From assembly GCF_900078545.1 (NCBI RefSeq), contig NZ_FLLS01000002.1:620001-684000 (forward strand): 64,000 bases of DNA, written 5' to 3'. The translations under genes were made by a program, and so were the position numbers. Under the pieces are notes generated by a model. That model ran no database searches. It was not told the origin of the DNA and worked only from the letters and a program-made list of their open reading frames with translations. Origin of the DNA: Olegusella massiliensis. GTDB taxonomy: Bacteria > Actinomycetota > Coriobacteriia > Coriobacteriales > Atopobiaceae. Below are positions 42,542 through 51,800 of this stretch, piece by piece. Numbering within the stretch: position 1 is the stretch's first letter; each line of letters opens with the position of its first letter.

Positions 42542-43298
42542 CTGCTACCTGCGTACCCAAGGCCTCATTGAGCTTATTAGCATCAATAGATTTAGCTTGC
42601 GTGCCATCTTTGAGTTTGGCATCGGCAACAGGAGCCTCACTGCGTGCCAGCTTGTTAAGGCCAATAGAAAGTGCACGCTCGGCAAGATCAGTCATCTCAC
42701 CAAAAGTCATATCAGATTTAAGAGACTCCAAAATCTTTGTGGATGCACCAATAAGCGACTGCATGCCAGCATCTTTGACCTGGGCAATCTGCTCCCAAAT
42801 ATCATCTGTGCCTACGATTGCGTGAGTTACGTGCACATTCATCGCGCGTGACAAAGGGGCAATGCATTCCGAGGCGCCCAAAGCATCAAAGCGAGCAGAA
42901 AGCGTTGTGTCACCTTTATCAGTTGTAAGCTTTGTATCCGCAGGAATACTCACTAAACTACCCGTACCCTTGCTCACGTTAATCGATAGAAGCTGAATAG
43001 CATGTAGCTTGGGCTTTGCTGCATGGGGATTATCAACCGAAAAAATCACCACATTGGTAAAGTTGTCGCTGGAAGTTTTATAGCCTTTGGGTGCTGTAAT
43101 TTCACCTTGCGACTTGATAGATGCTTTGAGGGTTCTATCGCCTAGGTTGACATCGCGATGCGCCATAACCCAACTCCAGCGCAGTGAGATGACAAGACCA
43201 ATCAACACAAATGCGGCCGCAGCACAAGCTAAAACCAAGCCAGCCCTATCGCTACGAGGTACGTCTGTGCGCTCAAAGCGTTCGCGTTTGTGCAGCAT
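42534..43298 (-). CDS. Divergent LCP-like membrane protein
   Basis: 254 residues: basic N-terminus, one membrane helix (about 19-41), then an extracellular part. VVIFSVDN..PKLHAIQLLSINVSKGTGSLVSIPADTKL parallels the LCP core (ILLLGSD..SDTIMLVSINPKTKKVTLISIPRD), but the catalytic Asp/Arg residues and the RxRY motif are missing. So it may be a non-enzymatic relative of the ligase at 21024. It is separate from truA by 76 bases and is probably monocistronic. Confidence 0.5.
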   Translation of the reverse strand: MLHKRERFERTDVPRSDRAGLVLACAAAAFVLIGLVISLRWSWVMAHRDVNLGDRTLKASIKSQGEITAPKGYKTSSDNFTNVVIFSVDNPHAAKPKLHAIQLLSINVSKGTGSLVSIPADTKLTTDKGDTTLSARFDALGASECIAPLSRAMNVHVTHAIVGTDDIWEQIAQVKDAGMQSLIGASTKILESLKSDMTFGEMTDLAERALSIGLNKLARSEAPVADAKLKDGTQAKSIDANKLNEALGTQVAAK

Positions 43299-43374
43299 AA
43301 AAATCTCCTCGCCTTCAACACATACAATTTCTCTTGACTGAGTATAGCCGACCTTGCCGGATGTCTAGAGGTTC

Positions 43375-44208
43375 TTAATCCCAAGGTTTTAGCGCAGCTT
43401 GGGGATACCTTACTGCAGCAAAGCAGAGCCCTTCTGCAGGTGCTGTAGGACCCGCTGCGGTGCGGTTGCGCGCTTGCAGGGCTTCCGCAAGCCAGTCGGG
43501 CTCACGATGTCCGCGCCCCACTTCCACCAAAGATCCTGTAATGATGCGCACCATATTGTGCAAAAAAGCATTACCTGCCACATCTACAACAACGAGCTGC
43601 TCACCCGCCTCCTCGAGCTGTGATACCTCAAGCTTTGTCACGCAACGTGAGGTAGAGCGCCCTGCTTCATCAAGAAGAGCAACGGAGCTTGCCTTACAAA
43701 AACTGCGAAAATCATGCTCGCCCAGAAGCGCTGTGGCTGCATTATTCATCTGCTCCACATTAAGTGTGCGTGCACTACGCAGCCACCATGCATGTCCCCA
43801 TGACAATACGGGGCGCGCATTGCCTACGGAGATTCGATAGCGATAGTGACGCTCTATGGCATCAAATCGAGCTGAGAAACCCGCTGGAGCCTGATAGAGT
43901 CCTGCAATAGAAATATCATCTGGGGTTAGCGCGACAAGAGATGCTTTAAGGCGCCTTCCTTGCCGTTGAAGCTCGTTAGCATCAGCCAAAAAACTCACAT
44001 ACTGTGCCTGTGCGTGCACACCTGCATCCGTACGGCCCGCACATTCGAGCTCAACAGGACGCCGTAAAGCAGTTTCTAGAGCGCGCCGCAGCTCACCTGC
44101 AACGCTACGCTGTCCTGGTTGCTCAGCAAAGCCAGCAAAATCTGTTCCTCTATAGCCTAGGCACACAACAATGGTTCCTGCTGCCTCAGTTCCCGCTGCC
44201 TCAGTCAT
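43375..44208 (-). CDS. truA: tRNA pseudouridine(38-40) synthase TruA
   Basis: 277 residues. YRGTDFAGFAEQPGQRSVAGEL starts the first half; ECAGRTDAGVHAQ contains the catalytic Asp; FSARFDAIERHYRYRI and FLHNMVRIITGSLVEVGRG are family motifs. ATG 44208 follows AGGTGG; the N-terminal Glu/Ala/Gly duplication (TEAAGTEAAGT) is a small in-frame repeat. It lies just downstream of rplQ, its common neighbour. Confidence 0.94.
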   Translation of the reverse strand: MTEAAGTEAAGTIVVCLGYRGTDFAGFAEQPGQRSVAGELRRALETALRRPVELECAGRTDAGVHAQAQYVSFLADANELQRQGRRLKASLVALTPDDISIAGLYQAPAGFSARFDAIERHYRYRISVGNARPVLSWGHAWWLRSARTLNVEQMNNAATALLGEHDFRSFCKASSVALLDEAGRSTSRCVTKLEVSQLEEAGEQLVVVDVAGNAFLHNMVRIITGSLVEVGRGHREPDWLAEALQARNRTAAGPTAPAEGLCFAAVRYPQAALKPWD

Positions 44209-44252
44209 AGCCCACCTTTTACTCTTGCAAAAGTCTGGTATCTCCAGATGGC

Positions 44253-44280
44253 AAAAAGGGCCTGGCACAAGTCCAGACCC
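44253..44280 (-). terminator. Terminator after rplQ
   Basis: On the minus strand GGGTCTGG-ACTTGTG-CCAGGCCC is followed by TTTTT (44257-44253). It separates the alpha operon from truA. Confidence 0.75.
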
Positions 44281-44306
44281 CTTTGAACATACATAAAACG
44301 AGAGCT

Positions 44307-44771
44307 TTACTCAGCCGCCTCAGCGGTCTCCTCAGCCTCAGGAGCCTCTTCCTTAGCAGGAGCGGGCTCAACGACCTTGGTAACCTTAGCGGTAGCCTTG
44401 GGGGCAACGGGCTCGGTAACGAGCTCGATGATGACAACCTCAGCGCCATCGCCCTTGCGGGGGCCAAGCTTCATGATGCGGGTATAGCCACCATTGCGAC
44501 CATCCCACTGGCCCTGAGCTGCGCGGTCAAAGACCTCGGCAACAACGTTCTTGTCGCCCAGCTTGGCAATAGCCATGCGGCGAGCGGCAATGTCGCCACG
44601 CTTTGCCCAAGTAATGATCTTGTCAACCTCAGGACGGATCGCCTTGGCGCGCTGATCCAGAGTCTTAATACGATCGTTAGAAAGCAGGGCGCAAACAAGG
44701 CTCTTCTTCATTGCCTTGGTGTGGCTCGCATCGGTGCCGAGCTTCATACCCTTCTTTTTATTGTGTCTCAT
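44307..44771 (-). CDS. rplQ: 50S ribosomal protein L17
   Basis: 154 residues. The L17 core (KLGTDASHTKAMKKSLVCAL, then EVDKIITWAKRGDIAARR) covers about 115 residues; the rest is a Lys/Glu/Ala/Pro-rich tail (about 118-154), common in Actinomycetota and probably flexible on the ribosome surface. Last gene of the alpha operon, 32 bases after rpoA. Confidence 0.96.
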   Translation of the reverse strand: MRHNKKKGMKLGTDASHTKAMKKSLVCALLSNDRIKTLDQRAKAIRPEVDKIITWAKRGDIAARRMAIAKLGDKNVVAEVFDRAAQGQWDGRNGGYTRIMKLGPRKGDGAEVVIIELVTEPVAPKATAKVTKVVEPAPAKEEAPEAEETAEAAE

Positions 44772-44803
44772 GGTCTTGCTACTCCTCTAAAAGGTGCGGA
44801 CGA

Positions 44804-45745
44804 CTAGGCCTTAAGTCCCAGGCCCATATCCTCGAGCTTGTCTTTGACTTCCTCGATGGATTTGACGCCGAAGTTGCGAATGTTGAGCAGGTCGTTCTCA
44901 GAGAACTCGACAAGCTGGCGCACAGAGTGAATACCAGCACGCTTGAGGCAGTTGTAAGAACGCACAGATAGCTGCAGGCTCTCAATTGCCCTATCGAGGT
45001 CGGTGTTGTCCTCTTCCTCTTCGCCCGTCGCAAAGATGGAGGTGTCTTCAACAGGCTCCTCCTCATCAGTTAGCGTCATGAACGCAGCCATGTGCTGATT
45101 GATGATGTTGGCAGCCTCGACAACGGCATCGCGCGGGGAGATCGAGCCATCGGTCTCCACCTCAAGCACGAGGCGGTCATAGTCGGTATGCTGACCAACG
45201 CGGCACGGGGTAACAACTTTGGCACAACGACGAACAGGCGAATACAGAGAGTCAATCGCGATAACCCCAATAGGATTGCCGTGATCGTTGTCATCGCCCG
45301 ACACATAGCCACGACCACAAGCGATGCGCATAGACATCGTAAGGTGCTGGCCTTCGCCGAGGTGGCAAATAACCTGGCTCTTATTGACCAAATCAAACTC
45401 AGCAGGAATCTGGAAATCCCCGCCCGTGACGGTCATGGGGCCATCAACGTTGATGGTGGCAATAGCCTCATCACCCGTACCATTTGCACGGAACACAAGG
45501 CCCTTAACGTTAAGAACGATATCGGTGACATCCTCGTAGACGCCAGGCACGGTGGTGAACTCATGCTGAACACCATCGATTTTGATTGCCTCAACGGCTG
45601 CGCCCTCAAGAGAGGAAAGCAGAACTCGACGTAGCGAGTTGCCCAGCGTATCGCCATAGCCACGCTCCAGCGGCTCTGCGCTGATACGTGCGATGTGCTC
45701 GCTAATCTCTTCCACCGAAACTTCTGGCCGAATGAACTCGGACAT
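44804..45745 (-). CDS. rpoA: RNA polymerase alpha subunit
   Basis: 313 residues. The N-terminal dimerisation domain (EPLERGYGDTLGNSLRRVLL, VQHEFTTVPGVYEDV) and C-terminal UP-element-binding domain (LDRAIESLQLSVRSYNCLKRAGI, RNFGVKSIEEVKDKL) are joined by an acidic linker. Located between rpsD and rplQ as usual. Confidence 0.98.
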   Translation of the reverse strand: MSEFIRPEVSVEEISEHIARISAEPLERGYGDTLGNSLRRVLLSSLEGAAVEAIKIDGVQHEFTTVPGVYEDVTDIVLNVKGLVFRANGTGDEAIATINVDGPMTVTGGDFQIPAEFDLVNKSQVICHLGEGQHLTMSMRIACGRGYVSGDDNDHGNPIGVIAIDSLYSPVRRCAKVVTPCRVGQHTDYDRLVLEVETDGSISPRDAVVEAANIINQHMAAFMTLTDEEEPVEDTSIFATGEEEEDNTDLDRAIESLQLSVRSYNCLKRAGIHSVRQLVEFSENDLLNIRNFGVKSIEEVKDKLEDMGLGLKA

Positions 45746-45768
45746 GTAAATCCTCCTGACTTACCGGT

Positions 45769-46374
45769 TTAACGGGAGTACAGGTTGACGATCTGCTGCG
45801 GGTCGATTGTCTCGTCATTGACGAGGTCAATCTGATCGCGAGTCGGGACCTGAAGAACGGTGCCAGACAGCTTCTCGATGTCAACTTCCAGCCAGGCAGG
45901 AACAGTCATGTGCTCAGAAGCAATGACTGCCTCCTTGATGGGGAGAAGATCCTTGTACTCAGGAGCAACTGCAACAACATCGCCAGTCTGAACCTGATAA
46001 GAAGGAATATCGACACGCTTGCCGTTCACGATGATGTGACCGTGACGGACAGTCTGACGAGCCTCACGACGCGTGCGAGCAAAGCCGAGACGGAAGACAA
46101 CGTTGTCCAGACGGCTCTCGAGGAGTGCCATCAGGTTGTCACCGGTAATGCCCTCAACACGGATTGCGCGCTTGTAATAAATACGGAACTGCTTCTCAAG
46201 AACACCGTAGATAAACTTTGCCTTCTGCTTCTCGCGGAGCTGCTGGCCGTACTCAGACGGCTGGCGGCGAGACTGCTTGGGCTCGCGGTGAGACTTTTTG
46301 TTATAACCCATCACCGCGGGATCGATGTCGAGCGCGCGGCACCTCTTGAGGACAGGAGTCCTATCAACTGCCAT
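45769..46374 (-). CDS. rpsD: 30S ribosomal protein S4
   Basis: 201 residues; primary 16S rRNA binder and assembly initiator. KFIYGVLEKQFRIYYKRA and the S4 domain LDNVVFRLGFARTRREARQ are clear. The N-terminal zinc-type cysteines of some S4 proteins are absent apart from one (RCRALDID). Between rpsK and rpoA. Confidence 0.97.
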   Translation of the reverse strand: MAVDRTPVLKRCRALDIDPAVMGYNKKSHREPKQSRRQPSEYGQQLREKQKAKFIYGVLEKQFRIYYKRAIRVEGITGDNLMALLESRLDNVVFRLGFARTRREARQTVRHGHIIVNGKRVDIPSYQVQTGDVVAVAPEYKDLLPIKEAVIASEHMTVPAWLEVDIEKLSGTVLQVPTRDQIDLVNDETIDPQQIVNLYSR

Positions 46375-46392
46375 TTTGTCTGTCCTTCCTGA

Positions 46393-46794
46393 TTAGTTGC
46401 GGCGACGCTTGCGAGGACGGCAACCGTTGTGGGGGATGGGAGTCTTGTCCTGGATACCAGAAACCTCAAGACCTGCGGCCTGGAGGCTACGAACGGCGGT
46501 CTCGCGACCCGAACCAGGGCCCTTCACAAAAACGGTAACCTTACGCAGGCCGTGCTCCATAGCTGCCTTGGCGCAAGCCTCTGCTGCAACCTGTGCTGCA
46601 AAGGGCGTGGACTTACGAGAGCCCTTAAAGCCAACGGTGCCACCAGACTGCCAAGCAATTACGTTGCCCTGTGCGTCGGTAATCGAAATGATCGTGTTGT
46701 TAAAGGTAGACCTAATGTGTGCCTGGCCTACTGCAATGTTCTTGCGGTCCGCACGACGCACGCGCGTGTTGCGAACGTTTTTCTTCTGCGGCAT
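46393..46794 (-). CDS. rpsK: 30S ribosomal protein S11
   Basis: 133 residues. [20 protein letters not shown] and [20 protein letters not shown] are the family motifs; the basic end [11 protein letters not shown] binds rRNA. Four bases after rpsM, 18 before rpsD. Confidence 0.97.
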   Translation of the reverse strand: MPQKKNVRNTRVRRADRKNIAVGQAHIRSTFNNTIISITDAQGNVIAWQSGGTVGFKGSRKSTPFAAQVAAEACAKAAMEHGLRKVTVFVKGPGSGRETAVRSLQAAGLEVSGIQDKTPIPHNGCRPRKRRRN

Positions 46795-46797
46795 GCG

Positions 46798-47169
46798 TTA
46801 TCCCCTCTTCTTTCCACCGACCTGACGACGCGGACCCTTACGGGTGCGTGCGTTAGTGTGGGTGCGCTGGCCGTTTACAGGAAGGCCCTTGCGGTGACGC
46901 AGGCCCTTGTAGCAGCCAATCTCCATCAGACGGGCGATATTCGTACGACGCTCGCGGCGAAGGTCACCCTCCGTCGTAAAGTTTGCATCGATGTAATCGC
47001 GGATCTTGGTCACCTCGTCTTCTGTAAGGTCCTTAACGCGGGTCTCCGTGGAGATCTCGCAGGCCTCGCAGATTTTGGTGGCGCTTGTCTGGCCGATGCC
47101 ATAAAGGTAGGTGAGGCCAACCTCAACGCGCTTGTCACGCGGCAGGTCGACGCCGTTAATACGTGCCAA
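46798..47169 (-). CDS. rpsM: 30S ribosomal protein S13
   Basis: 123 residues contacting the small-subunit head and P-site t[23 protein letters not shown] start, [20 protein letters not shown] motif and a Lys/Arg/Gly-rich tail. 12 bases after rpmJ. Confidence 0.97.
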   Translation of the reverse strand: MARINGVDLPRDKRVEVGLTYLYGIGQTSATKICEACEISTETRVKDLTEDEVTKIRDYIDANFTTEGDLRRERRTNIARLMEIGCYKGLRHRKGLPVNGQRTHTNARTRKGPRRQVGGKKRG

Positions 47170-47181
47170 CTTGTTGCCCCC

Positions 47182-47295
47182 TTAACCTTGACGCTGCTTG
47201 TGACGAGGGTTTTCGCAGATTACAAAAACCTTGCCATGGCGGCGTACAATTTTGCACTTGTCGCACATCTTCTTGACCGAAGGACGTACCTTCAT
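47182..47295 (-). CDS. rpmJ: 50S ribosomal protein L36 (zinc-binding form)
   Basis: 37 residues, found by direct translation: [20 protein letters not shown] ... [10 protein letters not shown]. The CxxC, later Cys and His make the zinc-binding (C+) version. The start is at 47295 after GGAAGGAAAG. Between infA and rpsM, as in most bacteria. Confidence 0.96.
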   Translation of the reverse strand: MKVRPSVKKMCDKCKIVRRHGKVFVICENPRHKQRQG

Positions 47296-47426
47296 TTTGT
47301 CTTTCCTTCCGGTAGTGCCGGTCCGAACTATGTCATCGCCCAGCCGCTGGCGTGAATTCCCGGCTGTGTCCTTGCATGGCTTGGCCTTGGCTGTGGCGAG
47401 TCAAGACGTCCGCCCGGACACATTGT

Positions 47427-47645
47427 CTACTTGTAACGGTAGGTAATGCGTCCTTTTGTAAGATCGTAGGGAGAAATCTCGACGACAACACGGTCGCCGG
47501 GCAGGATACGGATGTAGTTCATCCTAATCTTGCCTGAAATGGTGCACAGAATGGTCTTGCCGTTCTCGAGCTCGACGTTAAACATTGCATTCGGCAAAGG
47601 CTCAACGACCTTGCCTTCTAGCTCGATTGCGTTTTGCTTGCTCAC
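47427..47645 (-). CDS. infA: Translation initiation factor IF-1
   Basis: 72 residues from GTG 47645 (upstream AGGACAG). S1/OB-fold: [51 protein letters not shown]. It binds the 30S A site. The longer open frame to 47708 has no family match. A 131-base gap to rpmJ and a terminator after map suggest a separate promoter. Confidence 0.96.
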   Translation of the reverse strand: MSKQNAIELEGKVVEPLPNAMFNVELENGKTILCTISGKIRMNYIRILPGDRVVVEISPYDLTKGRITYRYK

Positions 47646-47903
47646 CTGTCCTGCTCTCTCCTCGCCAAATCTCACCACTGTCAGAGCAAAATCGCACAAT
47701 GACAGCAATAGTCAATAATAATCGCCTCTGCAACTAAAGTCGAGTTATCCCCCTCTGTTCTGCAAAGTCTTACTTGAATTTCACAAACTATTCGCAAGCT
47801 CTTCGCTTTAGGGTCGTTTTTCGTTGAAGGTTGCAGGTTCGCGGATAGCGCTGGGTAGCTCATGAGCACACGAGATAGTCACACACTCGTAAAGCTCGCG
47901 CAC

Positions 47904-47936
47904 AAAAAACCCAGCTCACAAGACATTGAGCTGGGT
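47904..47936 (-). terminator. Terminator after map
   Basis: ACCCAGCTCA (47909-47918) and TGAGCTGGGT (47927-47936) with a T-run on the minus strand (AAAAAA 47904-47909). It lies beyond the 61-bp repeats. The rest of 47646-47903 shows no gene. Confidence 0.8.
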
Positions 47937-47971
47937 TTGAGAAAAAATAACATCTAACTACAGAGGCAGAA

Positions 47972-48154
47972 CGGCAGTGCTATCGGGAGAAATGCTATCC
48001 GAAGCATCATCTGGCTCAGCCAGAGGTTTCTGCGGCAGTGCTATCGGGAGAAATGCTATCCGAAGCATCATCTGGCTCAGCCAGAGGTTTCTGCGGCAGT
48101 GCTATCGGGAGAAATGCCATCCGAAGCATCATCTGGCTCAGCCAGAGGTTTCTG
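47972..48154. repeat. Three 61-bp tandem repeats at the map 3' end
   Basis: Copies at 47972-48032, 48033-48093 and 48094-48154. The first two are identical; the third differs by one base (GCCATCC for GCTATCC). Unit length is not a multiple of three, so successive copies are read in different frames. The map stop (48077-48079) lies in the middle copy. Confidence 0.95.
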
Positions 48155-48991
48155 CGACACTTCTTGCTCGGGCCTTTCGGTATCGCGGGGTGCTTCTCCT
48201 TCGGACTCGATCCCGCCATGCATGGCACACCAGGGTCCCAACTCATCAGCCGTTAAGATGAGAGGTCCATCCGCCGTAATCGCAACGGTGTTTTCATAGT
48301 GCGCCGCCGCCAAGCCATCAGCGGTCTGCACGGTCCAACCATTGGACCAAATGCGCGTATCGTAGCTACCAAGCGTAATCATAGGCTCAATCGCAATAAC
48401 CATACCTACCTGGAGCTTTACGCCACGACCAGGACGACCGTAGTTAGGGACATTGGGATCCTCGTGCATTTTACGGCCTACACCATGGCCAACATATTCA
48501 CGCACGACGCCGTAGCCATGAGCCTCCGCGAGGCGTTGCACAGCATAGCCAATATCGCCCAGACGGTTGCCCGGCACTGCTTGTTCAATACCTGCCACGA
48601 GGCAGTCTCGCGTAATTTCGCATAAACCCTGTATTTCAGGCGCAACTTCGCCCACCAAAAAGGTCCATGCGTTATCCCCTACCCAACCATCCTTGGTAGC
48701 GCCCGTATCGATTGAAAGAATATCGCCCGCTTGTAAGACCGTATTCTCGCTTGGAATACCATGGACAATTTGAGCATTAGGAGATGCACAGATACTTCCC
48801 GGAAAGCCCCCATAGCCCTTGAAGGTAGGTTTTGCTCCCTGCGCCCGAATATAGTCTTCAACAGCACGGTCAATCGCTGCGGTTGTTACACCTGGAATGG
48901 CCATAGTGCCTGCTACGCGCAGAGCTGCTTTGGAGATAGCTCCTGCCACACGCATCTGCTGAATTTCATCAGGTCCTTTGATATGAATCAT
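48077..48991 (-). CDS. map: Type I methionine aminopeptidase with repeat-derived C-terminal tail
   Basis: 304 residues removing N-terminal Met. Metal ligands: DILSIDTGATKDG and VGDNAWT (Asp pair), GHGVGRKMHE (His), IAIEPM (Glu), HYENTVAI (Glu). The enzyme core ends about residue 260; the tail (EAPRDTERPEQEV, then QKPLAEPDDASDGISPDSTA, then AETSG-stop) is acidic and encoded by the 61-bp repeats. Its ATG overlaps the adk stop by four bases (ATGA). The tail is not needed for catalysis in the family. Confidence 0.95.
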   Translation of the reverse strand: MIHIKGPDEIQQMRVAGAISKAALRVAGTMAIPGVTTAAIDRAVEDYIRAQGAKPTFKGYGGFPGSICASPNAQIVHGIPSENTVLQAGDILSIDTGATKDGWVGDNAWTFLVGEVAPEIQGLCEITRDCLVAGIEQAVPGNRLGDIGYAVQRLAEAHGYGVVREYVGHGVGRKMHEDPNVPNYGRPGRGVKLQVGMVIAIEPMITLGSYDTRIWSNGWTVQTADGLAAAHYENTVAITADGPLILTADELGPWCAMHGGIESEGEAPRDTERPEQEVSQKPLAEPDDASDGISPDSTAAETSG

Positions 48992-49614
48992 AGACCAAGC
49001 TGCGCTTTCGTATCGACATACACCTCGTCCACAGGGCGATCTCCGTCAACCTTGAGAAGCTTGTTCTGCTTTTCGTAATACTCAACGAGCGGAGCTGTCT
49101 TGGACTGATAGGTATCTAGGCGCTTCTGAATAGTCTCAGGCTTATCATCATCGCGCTGATACATTTCGCCACCGCAACGAGGACATACCTTCGTCTCGGG
49201 GCCCGCAGTATAACCACAGCTACGGCAGGTACGACGAGAAGAAAGACGCTTAACAATAACATCAAAAGCCACGTCTACAAGCAGAGCTCCGTCAAGCTCA
49301 ACACCCATCTTTGCAAGCTCAGCGTCCAGCACCTCTGCCTGTGCAGTGTTGCGCGGGAAGCCGTCGAGAATCCAGCCTTTTTGCGCATCAGGTTCAGCAA
49401 GGCGCTCCTTGACCAAATCAATAACAAGGCTGTCAGGCACCAGCTGACCTGCGTCCATATAAGACTTTGCCTGAAGCCCAAGCTCAGACTCCGCTTTTAC
49501 CGCATTGCGAAGAAGGTCTCCTGTTGAGATGTGGGCTACACCAAAATCGGCAACGAGCTTCTGTGCCTGTGTGCCTTTTCCCGCTCCTGGTGCACCAAGC
49601 AAAACGATGTTCAT
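48988..49614 (-). CDS. adk: Adenylate kinase
   Basis: 208 residues interconverting AMP+ATP and 2 ADP. GAPGAGKGTQAQKL is the P-loop; GWILDGFPRNTAQAE the signature; the LID contains CRSCG and CPRCG, so it is the zinc-binding long form. Coupled to map by overlap. A terminator separates it from secY. Confidence 0.97.
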   Translation of the reverse strand: MNIVLLGAPGAGKGTQAQKLVADFGVAHISTGDLLRNAVKAESELGLQAKSYMDAGQLVPDSLVIDLVKERLAEPDAQKGWILDGFPRNTAQAEVLDAELAKMGVELDGALLVDVAFDVIVKRLSSRRTCRSCGYTAGPETKVCPRCGGEMYQRDDDKPETIQKRLDTYQSKTAPLVEYYEKQNKLLKVDGDRPVDEVYVDTKAQLGL

Positions 49615-49794
49615 ACGTGCCTCTTTCTTTGAAGTCAGGCAAAGACAAATACTCCTCTATTATCTACGAAACCTAGAAGAGTGTGCTAGAGGGCGTACAG
49701 CATATTTGTTAACTGCAGGACAAGTGAGCCATTTGTTCAGACGCATGCTCAATCCAACATTTTCCTAGCTGCTGGCATTTTCTCCCCACACATA

Positions 49795-49828
49795 CAAAAA
49801 AGGCGCCTCCCGCAAAAGAGAGGCGCCT
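49795..49828 (-). terminator. Terminator after secY
   Basis: AGGCGCCTC (49801-49809) and GAGGCGCCT (49820-49828) with TTTTTT on the minus strand (AAAAAA from 49796). adk-map therefore probably have their own promoter in 49615-49794, although none is clear. Confidence 0.85.
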
Positions 49829-49871
49829 GTGCTGGCATTATATACGCATATACGCTGCGTAAACGACTGAA

Positions 49872-51155
49872 CTACTTGAAGAACCCGTCGTAGTTGTGCA
49901 TCTTGAGCTGGGATTCCAAAGATGCAATTGTATCCATTGCAACGCCAACCATAATCAGAATCGACGTACCACCAAAACTCTGAATGAGACTATTGTTGGT
50001 AAAGGAGAACACAATCGAAGGCACTACAGCCAGTGCGGCCATAAAGATGGCGCCAGGCAGCGTAATGTGATCGAGGGTCGATTTGATATAGTCAGCCGTA
50101 GCTTTGCCCGGACGCACGCCAGGAATAAAGCCACCAGCTTTGCGCAGCTGATCTGCTGTTTCATCGGGATTAAACACCATTGCAGTATAGAAATACGCAA
50201 AGAACACGATGAAGACAATTGACAAAATCCAGTTAATCCAGCCAGTAGAAACTGAATTTGCAAAAGCCTGGACCCAGCCCACGCCAGGGAAGAATACCGC
50301 AACCTGAGCAGGCAAATACAAAATTGCCGAAGCAAAGATGATAGGTACGACGCCTGCAGTGTTAACTTTAATGGGCAGGTAGGTAGACTGACCACCCATC
50401 ATCTTGCGACCAACAACACGTTTGGCATACTGCACGGGAATACGGCGCTGACCACGCTCGATATACACGATAACGGGAATAATTGCCGCAACCACCGCCA
50501 CCGTCAAAATGGTCACCAAGATATTGCCCTCAGCAACAACAGACTGAATGATGGCGGCAGGGAGCCCTGCCATGATGTTGGCAAAGATGATGAGAGACAT
50601 GCCATTACCGATGCCACGCTGAGTAATAACCTCGCCCAACCACATAATGATGAGCGCGCCAATAACCAGCGTGAAGACAACAATAATGTCTTCAAGAAGC
50701 GACGGAATGCCCATCTGGGAGAAGTTCATTCCATATGTAGGGCTCTTGAAGAGGAAGAGATAGGCAATAGCAGAAATAAGGGAAAGAACAACAGTGAGGT
50801 AGCGCGTGTACTGCGTAATCTTGCGCTGACCAGACTCACCTTCACGCGCCAGTGCTCCCAGCGAAGGGATAACTGCCTGCATCATCTGCAGAATAATCTG
50901 CGCGGTGATGTAGGGCATGATGCCCAAGCTGAAGACAGAAACGCGCGACAGTGCACCACCTGAGAAGAGGTTGAGCACTGTAAGCGCGCCGCTACCTGCG
51001 GCTGCATTTTTATACGCTGCGAGCATAGCGGAGAAAGGAACTCCAGGAACAGGCAGATACGCCCCAAAGCGGTAGAGGGCAAGGATTGCGACGGTAATCG
51101 CAATCCTGCCCCTAAGCTCAGGGATACGAAGCGCGTTTTGGATCGCCTTTAGCAC
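49872..51155 (-). CDS. secY: Preprotein translocase subunit SecY
   Basis: 427 residues, ten membrane helices. YLPVPGV and [20 protein letters not shown] near the plug region; [19 protein letters not shown] is the cytosolic loop; the C-terminus ends YDGFFK. Core channel of the Sec system; it overlaps the rplO stop by seven bases. Confidence 0.98.
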   Translation of the reverse strand: MLKAIQNALRIPELRGRIAITVAILALYRFGAYLPVPGVPFSAMLAAYKNAAAGSGALTVLNLFSGGALSRVSVFSLGIMPYITAQIILQMMQAVIPSLGALAREGESGQRKITQYTRYLTVVLSLISAIAYLFLFKSPTYGMNFSQMGIPSLLEDIIVVFTLVIGALIIMWLGEVITQRGIGNGMSLIIFANIMAGLPAAIIQSVVAEGNILVTILTVAVVAAIIPVIVYIERGQRRIPVQYAKRVVGRKMMGGQSTYLPIKVNTAGVVPIIFASAILYLPAQVAVFFPGVGWVQAFANSVSTGWINWILSIVFIVFFAYFYTAMVFNPDETADQLRKAGGFIPGVRPGKATADYIKSTLDHITLPGAIFMAALAVVPSIVFSFTNNSLIQSFGGTSILIMVGVAMDTIASLESQLKMHNYDGFFK

Positions 51156-51598
51156 GCTGCTTCGACCTTTCCTCCGGCGGCCTCGATCTTTGCCTTGGCA
51201 GAAGCGGAGACCTTGTCAACCTTGACAGTGAGGCTCTTGGTGAGCTCGCCATCGCCGAGGACCTTTACAGGCACATAGTCGTGCTTGATAACGCCTTTTG
51301 CCATGAGGCTCTCGGCATCAACGGTTTCGCCGGACTCATAGAGAGCCTCAAGACGAGCAACGTTGACGGGGGCGTACTCAACACGGTTGTGGTTGGTAAA
51401 ACCAGGGAGCTTGGGCAGGCGCATTGCAAGCGGCTGCTGACCGCCCTCAAAGCCAGCGCCTTTGCCGCCGCCAGCGCGGGAAAGCTGACCCTTGGAGCCA
51501 CGACCAGCAGTGGTGCCATGACCAGAGCTATTGCCGCGGCCGATGCGCTTACGCGCCTTCTTCGCGCCCTCTGCAGGGCGGAGATCTGTGAGCTGCAT
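51149..51598 (-). CDS. rplO: 50S ribosomal protein L15
   Basis: 149 residues. A Gly/Lys/Arg-rich N-terminus ([20 protein letters not shown]) threads into 23S rRNA; the globular C-terminal half ends [13 protein letters not shown]. 11 bases after rpmD. Confidence 0.97.
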   Translation of the reverse strand: MQLTDLRPAEGAKKARKRIGRGNSSGHGTTAGRGSKGQLSRAGGGKGAGFEGGQQPLAMRLPKLPGFTNHNRVEYAPVNVARLEALYESGETVDAESLMAKGVIKHDYVPVKVLGDGELTKSLTVKVDKVSASAKAKIEAAGGKVEAAC

Positions 51599-51608
51599 TG
51601 GGTAACTC

Positions 51609-51797
51609 CTAGTTCTCTGTAACGTCGACGAGGTGCTTGACCTTGAAGATCATGCCTCGAACAGACGGATTGTCGGGCAGAACCGCGACGTCGTTAATCT
51701 TGCGCAGGCCCATGGCCTTGCAGGTAGCCGTCTGATCCTTCTTGACGGAGGCGACGGCGCTGCGTACGAGCTTGACAGTAATGGTCTTTTCAGCCAT
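51609..51797 (-). CDS. rpmD: 50S ribosomal protein L30
   Basis: 62 residues: [40 protein letters not shown]. Short bacterial type without C-terminal extension; four bases after rpsE. Confidence 0.96.
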   Translation of the reverse strand: MAEKTITVKLVRSAVASVKKDQTATCKAMGLRKINDVAVLPDNPSVRGMIFKVKHLVDVTEN

Positions 51798-51800
51798 CGC

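Noticed and set aside
46429-47355. 308-codon plus-strand ORF opposite rpsK, rpsM and rpmJ
   Set aside because: Runs across three well-defined ribosomal protein genes on the other strand and shows no domain.
47972-48154. CRISPR-like tandem repeats
   Set aside because: The three 61-bp units are contiguous with no unique spacers and no cas genes are present; it is a minisatellite in the map gene.
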